Assembly (NCBI GenBank): GCA_018402455.1
Contig: JAGYIG010000010.1
Span: 1-64,000, forward strand
DNA: 64,000 nucleotides
Source: Opitutaceae bacterium
GTDB taxonomy: Bacteria; Verrucomicrobiota; Verrucomicrobiia; Opitutales; Opitutaceae
Direction of reading: 5' to 3'
Of this stretch, positions 35,429-44,773 are shown piece by piece. The position numbers and the translations under genes were made by a program. The first letter of the stretch is position 1. Every line of letters begins with the position of its first letter. The notes below the pieces were generated by a model, which saw only the letters and a program-made list of their open reading frames with translations, was not told the origin of the DNA and did not search any database.

Positions 35429-35713
35429 TCAGCGGGTGGAGCGCAACGTCACGAGGGTGGCTCCCCAACTGCCGCTGGTCTCGTTGCCGAGGCGGTAGTT
35501 CTCGACTTGGTCGGGCAGGCGGTCGAGCAGCGCGTGCACGGTGGTGCGCAAAGTGCCGGTGCCTTTGCCGTGAATGATCCGAACCTCGCGAATCCCTTTG
35601 GCATGACAGGCGGCGAGGTAGGCGGGAATCAATTCACTTAAATCCGACGGTCGAAACGTGTGCAGGTCCAGTTCTCCATTGATGGGCAACTCGACTGGTT
35701 CCGGCTCGTCCAT
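35429..35713 (-). CDS. Smr-domain protein
   Basis: A 94-aa protein consisting of a stand-alone Smr (small MutS-related) domain: LDLHTFRPSD at the start, EVRIIHGKGTGTLR in the middle (HGKGTG loop) and a C-terminal GATLVTL strand. Smr domains cut DNA or RNA and in recent work act in ribosome-collision rescue. It starts 8 bases after the TatA-like gene stop, so the two are probably co-transcribed. Confidence 0.9.
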   Translation of the reverse strand: MDEPEPVELPINGELDLHTFRPSDLSELIPAYLAACHAKGIREVRIIHGKGTGTLRTTVHALLDRLPDQVENYRLGNETSGSWGATLVTLRSTR

Positions 35714-35721
35714 GGCAGGGC

Positions 35722-36162
35722 CTATTTGGGGTCCGATTTGGAGGGGCCGGCCGAGGACGGGGGATCGTCCGGCTGGTCCGTGGAGCCCGGTGAATCGCGG
35801 TCGGAGGATTGGGATGACGAGGAGGGGGCCACCGGTGGGGGTAGGTAGGGCTCTGGAGCGGGGGTTTGCGCGGGGTCAGCAGGAGCTTTGACCGCACTGC
35901 GGGGACGGCGAACCGGCGGTCGGCGATGGGGGGAATGGTCCAGATCCATGGCACGGCGGATCTCATCCTCCACTCCCGATGCGGCGCGTTTAAATTCGCG
36001 GATCGATTTCCCCAGTCCCTTGGCGACCTCCGGCAGGCGCTTACCGCCGAAAAGCATCAAGGAGAGCACAAAGATGACGAGCATCTCTAGGCCACCGAGG
36101 CTGTCGAACAAAGCAAGAGGGGGAGTTAGGTTATCCACGATTCGAAATAAATGATCCACCAT
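35722..36162 (-). CDS. TatA/TatB-family twin-arginine translocase subunit
   Basis: A 146-aa protein. The membrane helix and hinge (LEMLVIFVLSLMLFGGKRLPEVAKGLG) and the amphipathic helix (KSIREFKRAASGVEDEIRR) are typical of TatA/E; a long Pro/Ser/Asp-rich tail (about 75-146) follows, longer than in E. coli TatA. The FGGKRLPE motif suggests TatA rather than TatB. No tatC is nearby. Its first residues (about 1-22) extend beyond the usual start, and an internal Met at 27 is not a sound alternative. Confidence 0.9.
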   Translation of the reverse strand: MVDHLFRIVDNLTPPLALFDSLGGLEMLVIFVLSLMLFGGKRLPEVAKGLGKSIREFKRAASGVEDEIRRAMDLDHSPHRRPPVRRPRSAVKAPADPAQTPAPEPYLPPPVAPSSSSQSSDRDSPGSTDQPDDPPSSAGPSKSDPK

Positions 36163-36163
36163 C

Positions 36164-36195
36164 TAATCACGAATGGACACGAATAAACACGAATA
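36164..36195. repeat. CACGAA-phrase intergenic repeat, copy 2
   Basis: Three CACGAAT phrases (36168-36174, 36178-36184, 36188-36194) at exact ten-base spacing, preceded by AAT. The gap 36163-36284 between the TatA-like gene and the mutarotase gene holds nothing else that I can see. Confidence 0.6.
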
Positions 36196-36284
36196 TTGTG
36201 CAAATAAAACCACGACGATGGCGCGATGATTAAGCGCAGAGGAGCGCAGCAGCTGGGCGTGGAGGGGCCCGATGTTCAAGAGCC

Positions 36285-37208
36285 TCACCCGATGGCCACG
36301 GTGACACTGAACTGGTCCGTCTCGCCGGGGGGCACCCAGCGCAGGCCTTGGCCGTGTTCGATGGCGTTGGGTGGTCCCATCCAAGGTTCGACGCAGTAAA
36401 AGGGGCTGGAAGGCTCGGCGGTCCACGTGACCATGGCCTGACCGGGAGCGGGACGATGGGTCGTGCCCAGGCTCACGTCGACGTGTTCGGATTCATCGCT
36501 CGGGCCGAACCGAACCCGGTTGGTGGTGAGTTGGGTGTGGATGGTGTCGACGAGATTGGGGTCGGAGAGGGGGGTGGTGCGAGGCACCTGCGGGCCCGGG
36601 AACAAGGTGCCCGTGGGGGACTGGCGCACGGCTTTGGCGGGGGGGAGCGTGATCTGGTAGTCATCGCGGGTCTGGCCCTCGGTCCATGGAGCCGCGAAAT
36701 AGAAGTGGTGGCCGGCGCACCACGGCACGGGTTGTTGGTCCAAATTCCGGAGGGCAAATTCGCAGGTCAGACGCAAGGCCTCGAACCGGTAGGTGACGGT
36801 GAACTGGTAGGAAAAGGGAAAGTTGACCTGGTCCTCGTCCGAAGGCTCGAGGGTGGCGCGGAATCCGGTCGGATCCATTTGCTCGATCGCAAAGCTGCCC
36901 TGCCGGGCGAAACCGTGCATCGGCATCGCGCGGCGTTGGCCGTCCCGACCGCGCCAGTAGTGGATATCTCCGGCATCGAACGTGCGGCCACTGAAGGGGA
37001 ACAACACGGGATTGCCGCCGCGCACCTTGGCCATGGGGGTGCTGAGATCGGTGAGGTGAGGCCAGTGGATGACTTCGCGGACCGAGCCGTCGATCCGGGT
37101 GTGGTTCCAGTGCATGAGCCGGGCCCCGGCTTCGGGCCAAGCCAGGAAGGTGGAGTTGCCGACCTGCCACCGACGAACGGCTTGGCCGAGGTAGGGAATG
37201 GACTGCAT
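36285..37208 (-). CDS. Aldose-1-epimerase/hexose-6-phosphate mutarotase-family protein
   Basis: A 307-aa beta-sandwich enzyme. The catalytic pair and binding residues are visible: GRTFDAG, MPMHGFAR (His), AGHHFYF (second His) and CVEPWMG (Glu). This arrangement fits mutarotases acting on phosphorylated hexoses (YeaD-like) or GalM-like enzymes. It speeds the alpha/beta interconversion of the sugar. It is the only sugar enzyme in this part of the window and faces the NfeD gene across 167 bases. Confidence 0.9.
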   Translation of the reverse strand: MQSIPYLGQAVRRWQVGNSTFLAWPEAGARLMHWNHTRIDGSVREVIHWPHLTDLSTPMAKVRGGNPVLFPFSGRTFDAGDIHYWRGRDGQRRAMPMHGFARQGSFAIEQMDPTGFRATLEPSDEDQVNFPFSYQFTVTYRFEALRLTCEFALRNLDQQPVPWCAGHHFYFAAPWTEGQTRDDYQITLPPAKAVRQSPTGTLFPGPQVPRTTPLSDPNLVDTIHTQLTTNRVRFGPSDESEHVDVSLGTTHRPAPGQAMVTWTAEPSSPFYCVEPWMGPPNAIEHGQGLRWVPPGETDQFSVTVAIG

Positions 37209-37375
37209 GAGGGGAGGCGGAATTTGGCGGAGTCGATAAAAGAGCCTTCACCGTAGAGCCATCTGCTCGATGGGTGCAATTGAGATGACCGCGGGATTCG
37301 AAATTAAGGAGACAAATGTAAGGTTCCGGCACTTGCGGTGTGCCGCGGGCTGGTGCAGATTCCTTGGTTCAGTAT

Positions 37376-38878
37376 ATGATGATCCCTCGCCGAATTAGAT
37401 ATTTTGCCGCCTGTGTTGTGGGTGGATTTGTGGCGTTGGCGATGGGACACGCGTTGGAAGAGGTGTCGCCGGACCGGTCGCCGAGCCGGGCGGAACCGCA
37501 GCCGGCGCTGCCGATTGAGCGGGAGGATCCGGGCCTGCGGGAAGGCCCGGCCAAGGTGGTGGTGATTCCGGTGCGCGACCAGATCGCCAAGCCGGTGCTC
37601 TACGTCCTGCGGCGGGGACTGAAGGATGCGAGTGAGAACGGAGCGGATTTGGTGGTACTCGACATGGAAACCCCCGGCGGTCGTTTGGACGTGACGTTTG
37701 AAATACTGGAGGCGCTCGATCGGTTTGACGGAGCCACGGCGACATTTGTGAACAAGGAAGCGATCTCGGCTGGCGCCTTTATTTCGGCGATGACCGATGA
37801 TATTTACTTCGCCCCGACCGGGGTGATTGGGGCGGCCGCCCCGGTGATGTCCTCGGGTGGCGAGATCGACGAGTCGATGAAGCAGAAGATTGTGAGCTAC
37901 CTGCGGGCCCGGATCCGGGCAATCTCGGAGGGCCATGCCTACCGCGGGGAAGTCATTTCGGCGATGATCGACTCCGACTATGTTTTGGAAATTGAAGGTG
38001 AAGTGCTCAAGCCCGCCGGGGAACTGCTGTCGCTGACCGCCACCGAAGCGGCGCAGCGCTATGGGGATCCCTCCGAACCCTTGCTGGCGGCCGGCATCGC
38101 GGCGTCGATCGACGAGTTGCTGGATGCCCGTTACGGGAAGGGAGGCTACGAATTGGTTGTGCTCGAAACGACGTGGTCGGAAGACCTGGCCGCCCTGCTC
38201 AACACGATTTCGCCCGTCCTGCTCGGGCTTGGGTTTCTGGGGCTGTTCATCGAATTCAAGACCCCGGGCTTTGGGGTGTTCGGCATCGTGGGGGGGGTCT
38301 TTGTGCTCATCGTATTTTTTGGGCATTACACGGCAGGTTTATCGGGTCACGAGCCGGCCCTTTTCTTCTTCCTCGGCGTCGTGCTGATCCTGATCGAAGT
38401 TTTGATTTTCCCGGGGGTCATCGTTTTCGCCCTGAGCGGGGTGATGTTGATGTTGGGGTCGTTGATTTGGTCGATGGCGGATTTTTGGCCGAATGAGCCG
38501 ATTTCGTTTTCGGGTGATGTGCTCCTCGCGCCGGTGATCAATCTCGCCATGGGGTTGCTGATCGCCTTCGTGGGCGGGATCGCGGTGATGCGGTTCTTGC
38601 CCAAGAACTGGGTGTGGGATCGGCTCGTGCTGGGCACGGCGGTGGGCGATGGTGCCCGGGCCGGACTGGCGTTGGACGTGCAAGCCCAAGAGACGCTGGT
38701 GGGGGAGATCGGGGAGGCGGCGACGGATTTGTTTCCCAGTGGTCAGGTGGCTATCGAGGGCAAGTGGTATGATGCGCGGATTGGCGTGGGCACCGCGGAA
38801 AAAGGCACCCGGGTGCGCGTGACCGGCCGGGATGGGTTCAGCCTGCTGGTCAAGGCGGTGGAGGAGGACGAGGCATGA
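37376..38878 (+). CDS. NfeD-family membrane serine protease (ClpP-class)
   Basis: A 500-aa membrane protein. A signal anchor is followed by a ClpP/crotonase-like protease domain: VVLDMETPGG, then NKEAISAGAFISAM with the nucleophile Ser, and a Lys in MKQKIVSYLRARI as general base, forming a Ser-Lys dyad as in archaeal 1510-N. Four or five helices and a C-terminal NfeD OB-fold (VGEIGEAATDLFPSGQVAI) follow. Its last four bases overlap the next gene (ATGA). NfeD1b proteases act with stomatin/flotillin proteins; floA lies just downstream. Two ATGs (37376, 37379) are equally likely starts. Confidence 0.92.
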   Translation: MMIPRRIRYFAACVVGGFVALAMGHALEEVSPDRSPSRAEPQPALPIEREDPGLREGPAKVVVIPVRDQIAKPVLYVLRRGLKDASENGADLVVLDMETPGGRLDVTFEILEALDRFDGATATFVNKEAISAGAFISAMTDDIYFAPTGVIGAAAPVMSSGGEIDESMKQKIVSYLRARIRAISEGHAYRGEVISAMIDSDYVLEIEGEVLKPAGELLSLTATEAAQRYGDPSEPLLAAGIAASIDELLDARYGKGGYELVVLETTWSEDLAALLNTISPVLLGLGFLGLFIEFKTPGFGVFGIVGGVFVLIVFFGHYTAGLSGHEPALFFFLGVVLILIEVLIFPGVIVFALSGVMLMLGSLIWSMADFWPNEPISFSGDVLLAPVINLAMGLLIAFVGGIAVMRFLPKNWVWDRLVLGTAVGDGARAGLALDVQAQETLVGEIGEAATDLFPSGQVAIEGKWYDARIGVGTAEKGTRVRVTGRDGFSLLVKAVEEDEA

Positions 38879-39342
38879 CGTTGATCGCGACACTGTTTGT
38901 GGTGGGGGTCATCCTGTTGGGTTTCGAGGTTTTCGTTCCGGGCGGAATTCTTGGGGTACTGGCCGGGTTGTCCATGCTGGCGGGGACGGCTCTCGCGTTT
39001 ATCGATTTCGGGATGACGGGAGGCCTGTTGGCCTTGTTCATCGGGGCGGCGATGGTGGGGGGGATGCTTTTTTTTGAATTCAAGATCCTGCCGCAAACGA
39101 CCTTGGGCCGGCGGCTGTTCCTCCGATCGGAAGTCTCCGGGGTGGCCTCACCGGTCCGCGAAAGCGACTACGTGGGCGCGGTCGGGGTAGCCCTCACCGC
39201 GATGGGGCCGACGGGCTACATCGAAATCGACGGAAAACGCCTTGAGGCGTTTTCTCGATCGGGTTTTATCGAAGCCGGCACCGCGGTGGCGGTGATTGGC
39301 GCGGATAATTTTAGATTAATTGTAACCTCGAAACCAGAATAG
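38875..39342 (+). CDS. Short NfeD-family membrane protein
   Basis: A 155-aa protein with three or four N-terminal membrane helices and a C-terminal OB-fold ([27 protein letters not shown]). It is the protease-free NfeD1a type. The ATG overlaps the stop of the preceding protease gene (ATGA) and the floA gene follows after 7 bases, so all three are one transcript. It probably joins the FloA membrane complex. Confidence 0.92.
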   Translation: MTLIATLFVVGVILLGFEVFVPGGILGVLAGLSMLAGTALAFIDFGMTGGLLALFIGAAMVGGMLFFEFKILPQTTLGRRLFLRSEVSGVASPVRESDYVGAVGVALTAMGPTGYIEIDGKRLEAFSRSGFIEAGTAVAVIGADNFRLIVTSKPE

Positions 39343-39349
39343 CTCAGTC

Positions 39350-40363
39350 ATGGACATCACCCTAGTCATCATCATCGCGGCGGCCATCGCCGGATTAGTT
39401 CTCTTTTTCATCATCATCTCGTTTTTCAGCGTTTGGCTGAGGGCGTGGCTGGCTGGCGCCTACGTCGGCTTTTCCAATCTCGTGGCGATGCGTCTGCGGC
39501 AGGTGCCCTATGGCCTTATCGTCGACACCCGGATCACCGCCAAGAAGGCGGGCCTCGATATCACCATCGACGACCTGGAAGCTCATTTTCTGGCGGGGGG
39601 CAACGTGGTGCAGACGGTGCATGCGTTGATCGCGGCGAAGAAGGCCAACATTGAACTGGACTGGAACCGCGCGTGCGCGATCGATCTTGCGACCAAGGGA
39701 TCCGGCAAGAGCGTGGTGGAGGCGGTGCGGACCTCGGTGGATCCGAAGGTGATTGATTGCCCGAACCCTGAGATGGGACGGTCCACCATCGACGGCGTCG
39801 CCAAGGATGGGATTCAAGTCAAGGTGCGCGCCCGGGTGACCGTGCGCACCAACCTCGACCGCTTCGTGGGTGGAGCCAAGGAGGAGACGATCATCGCCCG
39901 GGTGGGTGAGGGTATAGTGACGACGATCGGTTCGGCTGACACCTACAAGGTTGTGCTCGAGTCGCCGGACTCCATTTCCAAAGTCGTGTTGGGCCGTGGA
40001 CTCGATGTGGGGTCGGCGTTCGAAATCCTTTCCATCGATATCGCCGATGTGGACGTGGGCGAAAATGTGGGCGCCAAATTGCAGGAAGCGCAGGCCGAGG
40101 CCAACAAGTCCATTGCCCAGGCGCAGGCGGAAATTCGTCGGGCGGCGGCCGTAGCGGTCGAGCAGGAGATGAAGGCGCGGGTTGAAGAGATGCGCGCCAA
40201 GGTGGTCGAGGCTGAGGCGCAAGTCCCGCTCGCGATGGCCGAAGCGTTCCGCAAGGGCAACTTGGGCGTGATGGATTATTACCGGATGGAGAACATCAAG
40301 GCCGACACCGGGATGCGCACCTCAATCGGCGATCCGGAAGATGGCAACAAGTCCAGTTCCTAA
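39350..40363 (+). CDS. floA: Flotillin-like protein FloA
   Basis: A 337-aa FloA. Membrane-spanning N terminus ([20 protein letters not shown]), SPFH domain (about 60-230), and a coiled-coil C-terminal region ([21 protein letters not shown]). FloA marks functional membrane microdomains. The residues are near those of Bacillus FloA throughout and the length is normal (about 330). Operon with the two NfeD genes, as in Bacillus, where an nfeD-like gene precedes floA. Confidence 0.96.
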   Translation: MDITLVIIIAAAIAGLVLFFIIISFFSVWLRAWLAGAYVGFSNLVAMRLRQVPYGLIVDTRITAKKAGLDITIDDLEAHFLAGGNVVQTVHALIAAKKANIELDWNRACAIDLATKGSGKSVVEAVRTSVDPKVIDCPNPEMGRSTIDGVAKDGIQVKVRARVTVRTNLDRFVGGAKEETIIARVGEGIVTTIGSADTYKVVLESPDSISKVVLGRGLDVGSAFEILSIDIADVDVGENVGAKLQEAQAEANKSIAQAQAEIRRAAAVAVEQEMKARVEEMRAKVVEAEAQVPLAMAEAFRKGNLGVMDYYRMENIKADTGMRTSIGDPEDGNKSSS

Positions 40364-40387
40364 GGCGCGGGCGCCACGCATCTGCTG

Positions 40388-40978
40388 ATGAATTGGATCT
40401 TTGATAACATCCAGCTGGTGATCATCGTCGGGTCGACGATCGCCTGGTGGTTGACCCAGCGCAAGCAGGGTGACGAAGAGACCCCGCCGCCGGCAGACCG
40501 GCCGGGGCGGGAGAAAATCGATTTCGAACAACTGGAGCGCAATCGCCAGCTGCGGGAAGAAATTCGTCGCAAGCGCGAGGAACGACGCGACCGCGAGAGC
40601 GGGCGGGAAGTCACCGCGGCAGGGCCGGAGGAGGGGACCGAGCAAATTCCGCCGATGCTGCGGGAGCTCATGGGGATACCTGATCCGTCACCGCGCCCGC
40701 CGAAACCGGCTCCACCGCCCTTACCGCCAACCAACCCGGTGGTGAGCCGCCAGCAGCGGATGGAACAGGAAATGGCCGAATTGAATAAGAAGCGTCGGGC
40801 CGCAGATGCCATGGCGGCTAAAGTTAAAGTTCCTGTGGTCTCGTCCCGCCGGTACCGGCGTCCGTCTTCCGATTCCCTGAGCGACCGGGACTTCCTGGCG
40901 ACGTTGCGCGACCCGCGTCAGGCGCGTCGCGCGGTGGTGTTACGCGAAATTCTGGGGAAACCGGTCGCGCTGCGCTGA
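40388..40978 (+). CDS. Membrane-anchored charged protein of unknown function downstream of floA
   Basis: A 196-aa protein: one TM at about 7-24 (IQLVIIVGSTIAWWLTQ), a basic coiled-coil (about 48-75, rich in Arg/Glu), a Pro-rich linker (IPDPSPRPPKPAPPPLPP), and a C-terminal conserved-looking tail (DFLATLRDPRQARRAVVLREILGKP). That tail resembles the end of FloA-associated proteins in Planctomycetota/Verrucomicrobiota, but I cannot name a family. It is 24 bases after floA and probably belongs to the same membrane-microdomain operon. Confidence 0.75.
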   Translation: MNWIFDNIQLVIIVGSTIAWWLTQRKQGDEETPPPADRPGREKIDFEQLERNRQLREEIRRKREERRDRESGREVTAAGPEEGTEQIPPMLRELMGIPDPSPRPPKPAPPPLPPTNPVVSRQQRMEQEMAELNKKRRAADAMAAKVKVPVVSSRRYRRPSSDSLSDRDFLATLRDPRQARRAVVLREILGKPVALR

Positions 40979-41134
40979 CCGCTGCCGGAGTCCGATTCCG
41001 GTGGAGAGCGGGGGCGGCGAAGCGTTCTTCCCTGCTGGGGGCGGGGAGGTTGCGCATATCGCCACGCTCACGGCCCCACGGCTAATACCCGCTGAACCCT
41101 CCCGCGGACGGTGGAAGGGGATTGATTTGGTGAC

Positions 41135-41929
41135 CTACTGAATCCGGATGCGGTCGCGACCGGTGAGTCCGGTGGGGAAGCGTTCGCCGTTGATCTCCAC
41201 TTCGACGTTTTCGATGGGGTCGGCGGTCAGGAGCATGGAGTCTGATTTCGGGAACGCCCGGCTGCCGCCGCGGGAGAGGGACCCTTGGAACAGCTCGGTG
41301 CCGGTGGTTTCATCGACCATTTTGATGCGCACGTTGTCCAAGGCGTGGACAATGACCCCGGGGGCGGTGGCCACGGTGGCCGTGTCGCCGTTGGCGGACG
41401 AGGTGTCGGAGGTGGAGTCGGACCCACTGAAGGCCCGGATGGTGAAGACCACGATCAGAACGATTGCGATCAAAGCGGCCAAAGCGAGGAGTCCTCGCAT
41501 GACCAAGGCCCGGTCCAGATAGGGCAGGCGGCTGCCTCCCTTGGGTTGGAAGGTCGCAGGGTTTTCATCTTTGCCCCCTTCGGAGGAGGCGCCTTCTCCA
41601 TCGGTGGATTCGCCGGACGAGTCCTTGCTGGGCGAACCGACGGTAATGTCCATGCGACCATAGAGCTCGCGGCCCCCGGGCTTGGACTTGGGCTTGCCGC
41701 GACCGAGGGCATTGTAGTCGTTGATGATTTTTTCGGGGGAGAGTCCCAGGTAGGCGGCGTAATTTCGCAGAAAACCGCGCACGTAGATTTCGGGCAGATT
41801 GATGTCGAACTGGTTGCTCTCGAATTTGTGGAGATAGTCGCCCCGCACCTTGGTCGCCTCCGCTGCCTCGCGAATGGAGATGCCTTTGCTTTTCCGTGCT
41901 TCTTCCAGTCGTTCGCCGATAGTCTGCAT
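41135..41929 (-). CDS. RodZ-like helix-turn-helix/DUF4115 membrane protein
   Basis: A 264-aa protein. A cytoplasmic HTH_25 domain (1-75; IYVRGFLRNYAAYLGL) is followed by a Ser/Glu-rich linker, a single TM (about 145-165) and a periplasmic DUF4115 domain ending LTGRDRIRIQ. The order is that of RodZ, which couples MreB to the cell-wall elongation machinery. It sits downstream of ftsK on the same strand, 115 bases after its stop. Confidence 0.88.
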   Translation of the reverse strand: MQTIGERLEEARKSKGISIREAAEATKVRGDYLHKFESNQFDINLPEIYVRGFLRNYAAYLGLSPEKIINDYNALGRGKPKSKPGGRELYGRMDITVGSPSKDSSGESTDGEGASSEGGKDENPATFQPKGGSRLPYLDRALVMRGLLALAALIAIVLIVVFTIRAFSGSDSTSDTSSANGDTATVATAPGVIVHALDNVRIKMVDETTGTELFQGSLSRGGSRAFPKSDSMLLTADPIENVEVEINGERFPTGLTGRDRIRIQ

Positions 41930-42044
41930 GAGGGGATAGTGCTGAATTGGGGGGGATTAAGAAACTACGAAATGAAGCAAGCGCAGGATTCCCCGAAGGG
42001 GAAGAACGATTTACCGCTCGCGGGGGATGGGCCGTCGGGCGCAA

Positions 42045-44645
42045 TCACAGGCTGTCGAGGTCTACCAAAATTTCCCGCGGACTGGAGCCGTTCTCCGGGC
42101 CGACGATGCCGTTGTCTTCCAACAGGTCGATGATGCGGGCGGCGCGATTGTAGCCGATCCGCAGGCGCCGTTGGATGTTGGAGGTCGACGCCCGTTTGCT
42201 GGATTTCAGCACATCGAGGGCTTGCTGATAGAGCTCCTCGTCGTCGCCCATATCCCCGCTGTCGCCGCCGCTGTCACCATCGGAACCGGCTCGGTCGATT
42301 TGTTCCTGCACGTCTTGCTTGTAGATCGGCAGACCGTTGTGCTGCTGCATGAACTCGACGATGGCCATGACTTCCTCGTCGGAGCAGAAGGCGCCTTGAG
42401 AGCGGACCAATCGAGCGGTGCCGGGAGGGGAGAACAGCATGTCGCCGCGGCCGATCAGGTTGTCAGCTCCCTTGGTGTCGAGAATCGTGCGGGAATCGAT
42501 TTGGGATGCGACCTGGAAGGCGATGCGGGAGGGGAGGTTGGCCTTGATCACGCCGGTGATGACATTCACCGACGGCCGTTGGGTGGCGATGATCAGGTGG
42601 ATGCCGGCGGCGCGGGCCAACTGGGCCAGTCGGGCGATGGATGTTTCGATTTCGGCCGGGGCAACCATCATGAGATCGGCCAGCTCATCGATGATGGCGA
42701 CGATGTAGGGCAGCTTCTCGGGGATCTCCATTTCGTCGTCCGCGGGGTCGACCCCCGGCAGGCCCGGTTGGTCGGGGGGGGCGTCCGGTAAGTCGGGGGG
42801 GGTGTTGCGCTTCTTCCGGTTGTTGAACCCGATGATGTTCCGGACGTTGCACTTCGCGAAGTATTGATAGCGCGTTTCCATCTCCGCGAGCAGCCACTTG
42901 AGGGCCCCGGGCACCATTTTGGGTGACGTGACCACTGGGATGAGCATGTGGGGCAGGGTGTTGAACACCTTCAGTTCCACGACTTTCGGGTCGACCATGA
43001 TCATCCTGACCTCATCGGGGGTCTTGGAGTAGACGATCGAAGCCACGATGGAGTTGATGCAGACCGATTTCCCGGAACCGGTGGCGCCGGCGATGAGCAA
43101 GTGGGGCATTTTGGCCAGGTCGGAGACGAGGGGTTTGCCGGAGACGTCCTTGCCGAGGGCGATGGGGAGCTCGGCTTTCAGTGAATGCCAATCTTGGGAT
43201 TCGAGGATCTCGCGCATGCCCACTGGGGTCGGATGCTTGTTGGGCACCTCGACGCCGACGGCCGCCTTGCCTGGGATGGGGGCGAGGATGCGCACGGACT
43301 GGGCGCGCATCCCCAGGGCGATGTTCTTGTCTAGCCCGGAGATTTTTTCGACGCGAACCCCGGGAGCAGGAATCACCTCGTAGCGGGTGATGACCGGACC
43401 GACATGGATCTCGCCGAGGGAAACCTTCACCCCAAATTCGTCCAGGATGCGCAGGAGGTTTTCGGCGTTGGATTGGTGTTCTGCCTCGGTGTTGTCTTCG
43501 TGGGGCTCCGCTTGATCGGCGAGCAACTTGAGGGGAGGGAAGTGGTAGTCACCGCGCGCTTTGGGTTCGGAGGCCCCACGCGCCTTCTTGGGCTCGGCGG
43601 CTTTGACGATGTTCAGCTCGATTTTATTGCCTTCGGCATCGCGCTGCGGGGTTTCGGGCTCCGGGGGGGCTTTGCTGCCGCCGGGCCTGCCGAGCTTGAG
43701 GCCGATGACCTTGGGGGGTTCGCGGGCGGGCTCCGGTTCCGGTTCCGGCGCGGCGGCGGGGGGCGGCTTGGCGGCGTCTGGGGGCGGAGGGAAGGAGACC
43801 GGTTTGGAGGCGGGGAGCGAGGCCAGGGGATCCTCGTTGCCGGCGAGACGGAGACCTTGGCCGGCGGCCTTGCCAGCTTGCTTGGCCTCTTTGGCGGCGG
43901 CTTTTTCGGCCGTCAAGCGCTCTTTCTCCGCCACTTTGGCGGCCTTGGCCGCGGCTTTCTGTTCGGCCTTGAGCTTGGCGCGTTCCTCCTTCGCCAGGCG
44001 TTTTTGCTCCGCTCTTTCGGCAGCGGCTTCAGTGCGACGGGCCCACCACTCCTTCAGGTTTTGGATGATCTGCTCGAACATCGCGCCAATGTCCCGGGTG
44101 AGAATAAAGATCCAGGACAGCACCAGCACGGTGGCCAGGAGGGAGGCGGAGCCGAACTCACCGATCACTTCCTGGAACAGACCGTCATAGACCCAGGCAC
44201 CGATGTGGCCGCCCAACCGGCCGTCGGGGAACCATTGGCTCTGGGCGAATGTGTCCAGCTTGAACATGGCGGCCAATCCGCAGGCGGCGAGAATCGCGAA
44301 AAGCATCGCGACGAAACGAGCGAGGGCGAGGCGGCGGGCGTTGCGGATCGCCACCCAGAGCGACCAAAAGGAAAATACGGGAATCAACCACGCGCCGAGT
44401 CCCATCCAGATAAAACTCAGGCGAGCGACATCCGCGCCGGCCTTGCCCACCAGATTGTGGTCCACGGCCACTGTCGAATTATTGGTGATGAAGCCGGGTT
44501 GGTGCGGGCTGTAGTCGAGGTAGGCGACGGTCAGCCACAGGCCAAGCAACAAGCAGATCACGGCCACCATCCACTTGGGACGGTAGCGGGGGGGAGCGAA
44601 TCCGGTCCTACCGGTGTTTGAGTTTGAAGTCTTCGACTTGGCCAT
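42045..44645 (-). CDS. ftsK: DNA translocase FtsK
   Basis: An 866-aa FtsK/SpoIIIE motor. Four N-terminal membrane helices (about 25-185), a long Lys/Ala- then Pro-rich linker (about 200-370), then the alpha/beta motor with Walker A GATGSGKS (520-527) and Walker B IVAIIDELADLMM. A Pro/Asp-rich insert (DLPDAPPDQPGLPG) breaks the motor before Walker B. The gamma winged-helix domain (about 805-866; STSNIQRRLRIGYNRAARI) reads KOPS-type signals. It moves chromosomal DNA at the septum. Confidence 0.97.
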   Translation of the reverse strand: MAKSKTSNSNTGRTGFAPPRYRPKWMVAVICLLLGLWLTVAYLDYSPHQPGFITNNSTVAVDHNLVGKAGADVARLSFIWMGLGAWLIPVFSFWSLWVAIRNARRLALARFVAMLFAILAACGLAAMFKLDTFAQSQWFPDGRLGGHIGAWVYDGLFQEVIGEFGSASLLATVLVLSWIFILTRDIGAMFEQIIQNLKEWWARRTEAAAERAEQKRLAKEERAKLKAEQKAAAKAAKVAEKERLTAEKAAAKEAKQAGKAAGQGLRLAGNEDPLASLPASKPVSFPPPPDAAKPPPAAAPEPEPEPAREPPKVIGLKLGRPGGSKAPPEPETPQRDAEGNKIELNIVKAAEPKKARGASEPKARGDYHFPPLKLLADQAEPHEDNTEAEHQSNAENLLRILDEFGVKVSLGEIHVGPVITRYEVIPAPGVRVEKISGLDKNIALGMRAQSVRILAPIPGKAAVGVEVPNKHPTPVGMREILESQDWHSLKAELPIALGKDVSGKPLVSDLAKMPHLLIAGATGSGKSVCINSIVASIVYSKTPDEVRMIMVDPKVVELKVFNTLPHMLIPVVTSPKMVPGALKWLLAEMETRYQYFAKCNVRNIIGFNNRKKRNTPPDLPDAPPDQPGLPGVDPADDEMEIPEKLPYIVAIIDELADLMMVAPAEIETSIARLAQLARAAGIHLIIATQRPSVNVITGVIKANLPSRIAFQVASQIDSRTILDTKGADNLIGRGDMLFSPPGTARLVRSQGAFCSDEEVMAIVEFMQQHNGLPIYKQDVQEQIDRAGSDGDSGGDSGDMGDDEELYQQALDVLKSSKRASTSNIQRRLRIGYNRAARIIDLLEDNGIVGPENGSSPREILVDLDSL

Positions 44646-44773
44646 GGAGGTTTGTGTGCTGACCGCGCAGTTCGGCGCAGCGAACCTTACGAAGGGATTT
44701 CACCCCTGCCTCCTAGGCGGTCAAATGTAAACCCGCCTTCACCTGAATTCACTTTTTACCAACCTTTTATTAA

